A stretch of DNA of 44,835 nucleotides from JAQAZP01 sp965531145. GTDB lineage: Bacteria; Acidobacteriota; JAQAZP01. The DNA is taken from contig CBESOE010000022.1 of the NCBI GenBank assembly GCA_965531145.1, positions 1-44,835 on the forward strand, read 5' to 3'. The notes beneath the pieces were generated by a model that searched no databases, was not told the DNA's origin, and was given only the letters and a program-made list of their open reading frames with translations. The translations under genes and the position numbers were made by a program. Shown here piece by piece: positions 8,552 to 15,049 of the stretch (its first letter is position 1; each line of letters starts with the position of its first letter).

Positions 8552-8560
8552 CGTATGCTT

Positions 8561-8596
8561 GCCGGCGGGGCCTTTCGGGCCCCGCCGGCTGATTTT
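8561..8596 (+). terminator. Intrinsic terminator after dsrD
   Basis: A perfect 12-base-pair stem, GCCGGCGGGGCC (8561-8572) with GGCCCCGCCGGC (8578-8589), has a five-base TTTCG loop and is followed by TGATTTT. It should end most dsrCABD transcripts ten bases past the dsrD stop. Confidence 0.88.
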
Positions 8597-8691
8597 CCCT
8601 CCGCACCTGCCGGTTGTGGGCCCGGGTTTCGCCGTTACCCACGCGGGTCCGCGGAGGTCCCGGGGCCAAGGGCCCGGAGCCGGAGCCGGAG

Positions 8692-10107
8692 ATGCGAGAA
8701 CAGTGCCCGCGCATGGTGATCGCCGGTATGGGCGGTGATTCGGGCAAGACCCTTCTTTCCCTCGGTCTTCTTTCCTCCTGGCGCCGTGACGGCCTGCGTA
8801 TCGCTTCATTCAAGAAAGGCCCTGACTACATCGACGCGGCGTGGTTGACCCGTTTCTCCGGTTCGGCCTGCCGCAATCTGGACACGTATCTGATGGGTGA
8901 AGCGGAGGTCCGTTCCGCGTTTTTCACCCATTCCCGGGGCCGGGATGCGGCCCTGGTGGAAGGGAACAGGGGACTGTTCGACGGGATCGACTCCCGGGGG
9001 CAGCACAGCACCGCCGAGCTGGCCAAACTACTGGGCGCTCCGGTACTGCTGGTCCTCGGTGTGCGCAAGGTAACCCGTACTGCGGCGGCGTGGCTGCTGG
9101 GCTGCCAGAAGCTCGACCCGCAGTTGAACATCGCGGGTGTGGTGCTCAACCGGGTGGCCGGTGCGCGACACGAACGGGTGCTCAGGGATTCGGTGGAATC
9201 GATCTGCGGCATACCGGTGATCGGGGCGCTGCCCGTGCTGGAGCAGGGCGGCCTGCTGCCGGAGCGGCATCTGGGGCTGGTCACTCCGGCCGAAAATGAC
9301 CATGTGGAAGAGGTGGAAGAGCGGCTGGCCGGCATTATCGGCCAGTATGTTGACAACGCCGCCGCCCTTGAACTTGCCCGGCAGGCTACTCCGGTGGAAG
9401 TGCCGGAAACGGCCGGGCCCGAGGATGACAATAAGAGAAGGGCGAAAGGGGTCCGGATCGGCTACTTCAGCGATTCCGCCTTCACCTTCTATTACCCCGA
9501 GAATCTCGAGTCGCTCGAGGACCTCGGGGCGGAACTGGTGCCGCTGTCGAGCCTGGAGGCAAAACAGCTGCCCCCTGAGTGTGACGCCCTTTACATTGGC
9601 GGCGGGTTTCCCGAAACCCACGCGTCGAGGATAGCCGGAAACCGTGACCTGTTCCGGTCCATTCGCGAAGCGGTGGGGCAGGGGCTTCCGGTTTACGCCG
9701 AGTGTGGAGGGCTGATCTATCTCGCGCGGACCCTCCGCTGGGAGGGGCGCGAATACACGATGTCCGGTGTGTTGCCGGTGACCGTGGAACTTGACCGGCG
9801 GCCGGCAGGCCACGGTTACTGCCGGGTGGCTGTGGACCGGGAGAATCCGTTCTTCCCGGTGGGCACAGAACTCACCGGCCACGAGTTCCACTATTCGCGA
9901 GTGGTGGAAACTCAGCACGAAACGGAAACGGCCTTCCGGGTCCAACGGGGCACCGGGGCGCTGGCCGGCCGTGACGGGCTGATCAGAAGAAATGTGCTGG
10001 CGACCTACCTCCACCTGCACGCCCGCGGCTCGCCGCTGTGGGCTGCCGGGCTGGTGGAGGCGGCACGGCAGTTTGGAAAACGTTCAGATAACGGTGAAAA
10101 CCGGTAG
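8692..10107 (+). CDS. dsrN: DsrN, CbiA/CobB-type amidase (probable siroheme amidase)
   Basis: This 471-residue member of the cobyrinic acid a,c-diamide synthase (CbiA) family has an N-terminal P-loop (GMGGDSGKT, about residues 12-20) and a C-terminal class I glutamine amidotransferase domain with the nucleophile in YAECGGLIYLA (Cys338). In dsr clusters this protein is called DsrN and is thought to amidate siroheme to the siroamide used by DsrAB. The ATG at 8692 is chosen because GGAG lies six bases upstream and the P-loop follows at the usual distance; an in-frame GTG at 8614 would overlap the region just after the dsrD terminator. A role in cobalamin synthesis cannot be excluded, but no other cobalamin gene is nearby. 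Confidence 0.88.
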   Translation: MREQCPRMVIAGMGGDSGKTLLSLGLLSSWRRDGLRIASFKKGPDYIDAAWLTRFSGSACRNLDTYLMGEAEVRSAFFTHSRGRDAALVEGNRGLFDGIDSRGQHSTAELAKLLGAPVLLVLGVRKVTRTAAAWLLGCQKLDPQLNIAGVVLNRVAGARHERVLRDSVESICGIPVIGALPVLEQGGLLPERHLGLVTPAENDHVEEVEERLAGIIGQYVDNAAALELARQATPVEVPETAGPEDDNKRRAKGVRIGYFSDSAFTFYYPENLESLEDLGAELVPLSSLEAKQLPPECDALYIGGGFPETHASRIAGNRDLFRSIREAVGQGLPVYAECGGLIYLARTLRWEGREYTMSGVLPVTVELDRRPAGHGYCRVAVDRENPFFPVGTELTGHEFHYSRVVETQHETETAFRVQRGTGALAGRDGLIRRNVLATYLHLHARGSPLWAAGLVEAARQFGKRSDNGENR

Positions 10108-10190
10108 AGAAATGTTGATCGAGCAGGGTTGGATACGGGTCGTGCCCGCCTCCGGCGCTCACACGAACAGAAAGCTGAGGTGACCTGCAA

Positions 10191-11900
10191 ATGGCGAAGA
10201 TGGTCAAGAAGAAGAAAAAGAAAAAATATGGCGCTTCGAGGTTCGGTGGCGGTTCGGCCGGCGGTTCCGGGGGCGGCAAATCCGATCTCAGACCCAAGTT
10301 CGTTGAGAAAACTCCGCCCTGTACCGACAAGTGCCCGAACCAGAACAATATCCGCGAAGCACTGCGGGTCGTCGCCTCTTCCGAGAAACAGGGCCGCAGT
10401 TACGAACAGTCGCTGGAGGCCGCCTGGTTCACCTTCACCGAGACTTCGCCCTTCCCCTCCGTCTGTGGCCGGGTCTGCCCGCACCCATGCGAGACAGGCT
10501 GTAACCGGACGGAAGTGGACGGGGCGGTGGGAATCAACGCTTTCGAGCGGGCGGTGGGCGACTACGGCATCGAACAGGGGCTGAAACTGACCAGGCTCAC
10601 CGAGGAGAAAAAGGAACAGAAGGTGGCCGTGGTGGGGGCCGGTCCGGCGGGCATGTCCTGCGCTTACCACCTGGCTCGCCGGGGGTACCCGGTGACCGTC
10701 TTCGAGGGGTTCCCCCGGGCCGGCGGCATGCTGCGCTACGGGATTCCACCGTACCGGCTGCCGCGCACCATCATCGACGCCGAGGTGGCCAATATCCTCG
10801 AGTTGGGGGTGGAGCTGAAGTGTGACACGGCCGTGGGCACCGACATCAGCTACGACGCCCTCAAAAACGACTACAAGGCCGTCTTCATGGGCATCGGCGC
10901 CCACAAGGGGCGCCAGCTTCGTGTGGAAGGGGAGGAGGCACCCAACGTCTGGACCGGCGCCGACTTCCTGCACAAGCTGAACTCCGGCGAAAAGGTGGAG
11001 GTGGGGGACAAGGTGATCGTCATCGGCGGCGGCGACAGTGCCATCGATGCCGCCCGGGCCTCAAAGCGCCTGGGTGCCGAGACCCGGATTATCTACCGCC
11101 GGACCATTGAGGAGATGCCGGCCATCTCTCACGAGGTGACCGCGGCCCAGGACGAAGGGATCCAGATCGATTTCCTGGCCGCCCCTGCAGGCATCGAACT
11201 GGGCGAAGACGGCAAGGCCGTGGCCATGACCTGCATCCGCATGGAACTGGGCGAACCTGACGACTCCGGCCGCCGCCGCCCGGTGCCGATTGACGGTTCC
11301 GAGTTCTCGGTGGAGACCACGGCCATCATCGCCGCCATCAGCCAGGAACCCGACTTCGACAACCTCGAGTTTCTCCGTGAAGGTCGGGACTGGCTCAAGG
11401 TCGACCAGCAGCAGAAAATGCTGAAATTCGACGACATTTACGCCGGTGGCGACGCTCTCGACCTGGCCACGGTGATCCAGGCCATCGCCCACGGCAAGGA
11501 AGCGGCCATTACCATTGCTGCCAACCTGGGCGATGAACAGCGCCCCCGCGGCCCCTGGGACGACTTCGCTGTTGTCAAGCACGACAAGATGAAGCTCAGC
11601 TTCTACGAAAAGCTCGAACGGCACGAGGTGCCCGAGCTACCGGTGGCCGACCGTTTTGACGACGGGATGGAAAAGGAAGTGGCGCTGGGCCTGAGCCGTG
11701 AGGACGGCATCGAAGAGGCCAAGCGCTGCATGAGTTGCGGGCACTGCATGGATTGTGAGAACTGCTGGATGTACTGCACCCCGGCGGCGGTGGTCAAGCC
11801 CGACCAGCCGGGCGGGGCGTATGCCTTCAAGCTCGAACTCTGTGACGGCTGCAAGAAGTGCGCCGACGAATGCCCCTGCGGCTATATCGAGATGTTCTGA
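10191..11900 (+). CDS. dsrL: DsrL-like GltD-family iron-sulfur flavoprotein
   Basis: This 569-residue protein is built like the NADPH-glutamate synthase small subunit, with a ferredoxin-type C-terminal extension as in DsrL. The N-terminus is basic (seven Lys in a row from residue 6), then Gly/Ser-rich. Cysteines 44, 48, 92, 96, 100 and 104 (CTDKCP; CGRVCPHPCETGC) match the GltD iron-sulfur region. FAD binding is VVGAGPAGMSCAYHLA (about 147-162) and NAD(P)H binding is GGGDSAIDAARA (about 279-290). The C-terminus has CMSCGHCMDCENCWMYC from 513 and CDGCKKCADECPC from 551. DsrL is known to exchange electrons between NAD(P)H and DsrAB in sulfur oxidizers, and DsrL-2 types occur in reductive or disproportionating bacteria. 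The dsr context supports that reading; a general GltD-like oxidoreductase is the alternative. GAGGTGA lies seven bases before the ATG. Confidence 0.75.
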   Translation: MAKMVKKKKKKKYGASRFGGGSAGGSGGGKSDLRPKFVEKTPPCTDKCPNQNNIREALRVVASSEKQGRSYEQSLEAAWFTFTETSPFPSVCGRVCPHPCETGCNRTEVDGAVGINAFERAVGDYGIEQGLKLTRLTEEKKEQKVAVVGAGPAGMSCAYHLARRGYPVTVFEGFPRAGGMLRYGIPPYRLPRTIIDAEVANILELGVELKCDTAVGTDISYDALKNDYKAVFMGIGAHKGRQLRVEGEEAPNVWTGADFLHKLNSGEKVEVGDKVIVIGGGDSAIDAARASKRLGAETRIIYRRTIEEMPAISHEVTAAQDEGIQIDFLAAPAGIELGEDGKAVAMTCIRMELGEPDDSGRRRPVPIDGSEFSVETTAIIAAISQEPDFDNLEFLREGRDWLKVDQQQKMLKFDDIYAGGDALDLATVIQAIAHGKEAAITIAANLGDEQRPRGPWDDFAVVKHDKMKLSFYEKLERHEVPELPVADRFDDGMEKEVALGLSREDGIEEAKRCMSCGHCMDCENCWMYCTPAAVVKPDQPGGAYAFKLELCDGCKKCADECPCGYIEMF

Positions 11901-11936
11901 CGACGTCCATCCTGCGTGCCTGATGGAGAGCAAACG

Positions 11937-12434
11937 ATGTCACTGCTGGCCAAAGACCTGATGGTGGATGAGTATGAAACCATCCGACCAGAGGCCACCG
12001 TTCAGGAAGCGATCAGGTTGATGCGCTTCACTCGCCACGGGCAGCAGGGACGAAGGATCTTCGGCCTGCTGGTGCTCGATGCCGGGGACGATCTGGCCGG
12101 AATGCTGTCGATGAGCGATATCCTGCACCACGTGCGGCCGCCGTTCAAGAAGATGTGGGCCGATACGGTGGGGCTGGCCTGGAGCGGACAGTTCCAGGCG
12201 GCCTGCGAACGGGCGAAGAAGATGCAGGTCAAGGAGATCATGAACCCCGCGGTGATCACCGTGGAACCGGAGAACACCATCGCCGATATCATCGATCTGA
12301 TGACCAAACATCACATCCGCCGAATCCCGGTGATTTGCGGGCGGCGGGTGTGCGGGATGGTGTATATTTCAGATGTTTTCCGGCGTCTTCACCCGTGTCT
12401 GCTGGGTACAGCCGACACGGCGGCACAGGACTGA
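11937..12434 (+). CDS. Two-CBS-domain protein between dsrL and sat
   Basis: This 165-residue protein consists almost entirely of a CBS domain pair (about residues 6-65 and 100-155), with typical segments such as VQEAIRLMRFTRHGQQG and the repeat-like EIMNPAVITVEPENTIADIIDLM. No catalytic domain is attached. CBS pairs commonly bind adenine nucleotides, so a stand-alone pair here could report ATP, AMP or APS levels to the neighbouring sulfate-activation machinery. That is an inference from position; no partner is visible. The ATG at 11937 has GGAGAG six bases upstream; the in-frame GTG at 11916 has no such site. It begins 36 bases after the DsrL-like gene and is probably cotranscribed with it. 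Confidence 0.85.
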   Translation: MSLLAKDLMVDEYETIRPEATVQEAIRLMRFTRHGQQGRRIFGLLVLDAGDDLAGMLSMSDILHHVRPPFKKMWADTVGLAWSGQFQAACERAKKMQVKEIMNPAVITVEPENTIADIIDLMTKHHIRRIPVICGRRVCGMVYISDVFRRLHPCLLGTADTAAQD

Positions 12435-12440
12435 GACGGC

Positions 12441-12546
12441 CCCCGGGATTCCGGGGATCACCGTTAACAATACGTTTCGGCGACGGCTGCGGAGCCGTGA
12501 GGATTTTGTAAAGTCACCCTGAATAACGCCCGGGCCGCTGCCGGGC
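12441..12546 (+). promoter_or_regulatory. Three small hairpins in the sat leader
   Basis: Three stems lie in tandem between the CBS gene and sat: CCCCGG/CCGGGG (12441-12456), ACGGCT/AGCCGT (12483-12498) and GCCCGG/CCGGGC (12528-12546). TTTTT occurs at 12557-12561, ten bases beyond the last stem, which is too far for a classical terminator. They may limit read-through into sat or shape its leader. No clear promoter hexamers were seen in this 150-base gap. Confidence 0.35.
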
Positions 12547-12584
12547 AACACGTGAGTTTTTAAACATCTGTGAGGAGCAAGGGA

Positions 12585-13772
12585 ATGATCAAACCCCATG
12601 GTTCGGAAACGCTCAACCCGTTGTATGTGGCGGATGACGCCAAGAGGGCGGAACTGCTTGCCGAAGCCGAAGGCCTGCCTTCGGTGGTGGTCTGTTCGGC
12701 CGCGGCGGCCAATGCCGTGATGCTTGGCGGCGGGTACTTCAATCCGCTGACCGGTTACATGAACGCCGCCGACTCGCTGGCCGTGGCGGACAAGATGATC
12801 ACCACCAACGGCCTGTTCTTCCCGGTCCCGGTGCTCAACATGCTCGAGGACGCCTCGCCGATACAGGGCGCCGCGCGGATCGCCCTGCGCGACCCCAACG
12901 TTGACGGCAACCCGGTGATCGCCATTCAGGACGTGGAGGCCATCGAGGAGTTCACCGACGAGCAGATGGCGACGATGACGGAGAAGATCTTCCGCACCGA
13001 CGACACGGAACACCCCGGAGTGGCCGCGTTCAACAGCGTGGGCACGTTCGCGGTTTCCGGCCCGATCCAGGTGCTCAGCTTCTCCTACTTCGCCACCGAG
13101 TTCCCCGAGACCTTCCGCACCGCCGTGCAGATCCGCGAGGAAATGGCTGCTCTCGGTTGGGAAAAAGTGGTTGCTTTCCAGACCCGCAACCCGATGCACC
13201 GGGCCCATGAAGAGCTGTGTCGCATGGCCTACGAGCAGCTTGGCGCAGACGGCATCCTGATCCACATGCTGCTGGGCAAGCTGAAGAAGGGTGACATCCC
13301 CGCCGACGTCCGTGACGCCGCCATCCGCAAGATGGTGGAGATCTACTTCCCGCCCAACACCGTGCTGGTCACCGGCTACGGCTACGACATGCTCTATGCC
13401 GGTCCCCGGGAAGCAGTGCTGCACGCTGTGTTCCGCCAGAACTGTGGCTGCACCCACCTCATCGTCGGCCGGGACCACGCCGGCGTCGGCTCCTACTATG
13501 GCGGTTTCGACGCCCAGGCCATTTTCCACGACGAAGTGCCCGAGGGCGCTCTGGAACTGCAGATCTTCGAGGCTGACCACACCGCCTACTCCAAGAAGCT
13601 GAATAAGGTGGTGATGATGCGGGACCATCCGGACCACACCAAGGAAGATTACGTCTTCCTCTCCGGCACCAAGGTTCGCGAGATGCTTTCCAACGGCGAG
13701 GATCTGCCCGGTGAATTCTCCCGTCCCGAAGTGGCCAAGATCCTGATGGCCCACTACATGTCGGACGAGTAA
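12585..13772 (+). CDS. sat: Sat, sulfate adenylyltransferase (ATP sulfurylase)
   Basis: Sat activates sulfate with ATP to adenosine-5'-phosphosulfate (APS) and pyrophosphate, the first step of dissimilatory sulfate reduction, and can run in reverse to make ATP during disproportionation. The 395-residue sequence has the ATP-binding QTRNPMHRAHE motif (from residue 199) and the downstream GRDHAGVG motif. It is the homo-oligomeric Sat/PUA-type enzyme, not the assimilatory CysDN pair. The ATG at 12585 has GAGGAG seven bases upstream; an in-frame GTG at 12570 would begin before that site. A strong terminator follows. Confidence 0.97.
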   Translation: MIKPHGSETLNPLYVADDAKRAELLAEAEGLPSVVVCSAAAANAVMLGGGYFNPLTGYMNAADSLAVADKMITTNGLFFPVPVLNMLEDASPIQGAARIALRDPNVDGNPVIAIQDVEAIEEFTDEQMATMTEKIFRTDDTEHPGVAAFNSVGTFAVSGPIQVLSFSYFATEFPETFRTAVQIREEMAALGWEKVVAFQTRNPMHRAHEELCRMAYEQLGADGILIHMLLGKLKKGDIPADVRDAAIRKMVEIYFPPNTVLVTGYGYDMLYAGPREAVLHAVFRQNCGCTHLIVGRDHAGVGSYYGGFDAQAIFHDEVPEGALELQIFEADHTAYSKKLNKVVMMRDHPDHTKEDYVFLSGTKVREMLSNGEDLPGEFSRPEVAKILMAHYMSDE

Positions 13773-13811
13773 TTCGGGTCGACGGCCGCGGGGCCGGCGA
13801 CTGAAGGCTAC

Positions 13812-13852
13812 GAGGGCCCGTTCCCGCAAGAGGGGAGGGGCCCTCTTTTTTT
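13812..13852 (+). terminator. Intrinsic terminator after sat
   Basis: GAGGGCCC (13812-13819) pairs with GGGCCCTC (13838-13845), with further pairing of TTCCC and GGGGA inside the loop, and is followed by seven T residues (13846-13852). It serves sat only: the opposite strand has no T-run after the stem, so the convergent lpxB transcript is not obviously terminated here. Confidence 0.9.
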
Positions 13853-13861
13853 GTTCAGGGA

Positions 13862-15025
13862 TCAGCTGTTCTGCCCCAGAAGCTCTAGCACCTGCTCGGC
13901 ACAGCGGCCATAGGCCCCCGGTGAACCGAGGCGGCTGCGCACCTCCCGCAGCCGTGAGCGAATATCGGCCGCGGTTTCCGGGTCCAGCAGGCGGGTGAGT
14001 TCATCCTCCAGCCGCCGGGGGGTGAGGTCGTTCTGGATCAGTTCCACCGCAACCGGTTGCCGGGCGATAAGGTTGACCATGGCAAAATGCTCCAGGTGAA
14101 CCAGGGCCCGGCCCAGCAGGTAGGTCAGGGGGCTCACCCGGTAGACAACGGTCATCGGCACCAGGTGCAGGGCTGTCTCCACGGTCACCGTGCCCGAAGC
14201 CACCAGCGCCGCGTCGGCGGAGCGGAGCACCGGGTAGAGTTGCTCCTCGGGAACCACGGTGAGGCCGGAAATGCCGTGATCGGCCAGCAGCTTGTCCATC
14301 TGCGCATCGTTCTTCAAATGTTCGGCGCGAACCAGCACCGGGCGCAGCGGTCTGTGGGACACCGACCGCCGGACAGCTTCGAGGACAGTGGGCAGTATGC
14401 GGCGCACCTCGTTCTTGCGGCTGCCGGGGAGCAGGGCCACCACTTTTTCCTCGGCCCCGAAGCCCAGATCCTCACGGGCCGTCTGGCGATCCGCTTCAGT
14501 CCGCTCTGGCCCCACCACGTCCAGCAGCGGGTGGCCCACAAAGGTGGTGTCGATGCCGCCGGCACGGAACAGTTCCTCCTCGAAGGGGAAGATCACCAGC
14601 ATGCGGTCCACCATGCGGGCCAGGGTTTTGATTCTGCCCCGGCGCCAGGCCCAGACCTGGGGGCTGATAAAATAGGCCACCGGTATCCCCAGACGGTGGG
14701 CGCACCGTCCCAGCCGAAAGTTGAAATCAGGGAAATCGATGGGGACGAAAAGCTGCGGTGGGTCGTCGGCCATGGCGGCTTTCAGCGCCCGCAGGCCGGA
14801 CAGCACATGGCCGAGACCGGAGAGAACCTCCACCAGGCCGGCGGTGCCGAAGATACCTTCCCCGGTGTGGACCGGCTGCAGACCGGCGTCCAGCATCCGG
14901 CGGCCGCCCATGCCGGTAAAGCGCACCCCCGGTGAGAGTCGCTGAATCTCTGCCATCAAACCGGCGCCGTGCAGGTCACCGGATGATTCACCGGCCACGA
15001 TCATGATGGTGGGCTGGTCGGCCAT
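13862..15025 (-). CDS. lpxB: LpxB, lipid-A-disaccharide synthase
   Basis: LpxB is a GT19-family glycosyltransferase that joins UDP-2,3-diacylglucosamine and lipid X to form the lipid A disaccharide at the inner face of the cytoplasmic membrane. The 387-residue sequence begins MADQPTIMIVAGESSGDLHGAGL, the family's hallmark N-terminus, and includes ISPQVWAWRRGRIK, PFEEELFR, VGHPLLD and LLPGSRKNEV. GAGGAG lies five bases before the ATG. It starts 24 bases after the lptF-lptG gene and is probably in the same operon, so lipid A synthesis and LPS export are linked. The stop lies nine bases from the sat terminator in convergent orientation. Confidence 0.96.
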   Translation of the reverse strand: MADQPTIMIVAGESSGDLHGAGLMAEIQRLSPGVRFTGMGGRRMLDAGLQPVHTGEGIFGTAGLVEVLSGLGHVLSGLRALKAAMADDPPQLFVPIDFPDFNFRLGRCAHRLGIPVAYFISPQVWAWRRGRIKTLARMVDRMLVIFPFEEELFRAGGIDTTFVGHPLLDVVGPERTEADRQTAREDLGFGAEEKVVALLPGSRKNEVRRILPTVLEAVRRSVSHRPLRPVLVRAEHLKNDAQMDKLLADHGISGLTVVPEEQLYPVLRSADAALVASGTVTVETALHLVPMTVVYRVSPLTYLLGRALVHLEHFAMVNLIARQPVAVELIQNDLTPRRLEDELTRLLDPETAADIRSRLREVRSRLGSPGAYGRCAEQVLELLGQNS

Positions 15026-15049
15026 CGGTTCTCCTCTGCCCGGAGGGGA

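Noticed and set aside
14057..14935. A 292-residue plus-strand frame opposite lpxB
   Set aside because: It is antisense to a conserved gene, rich in Gly/His/Gln, with no ribosome site.
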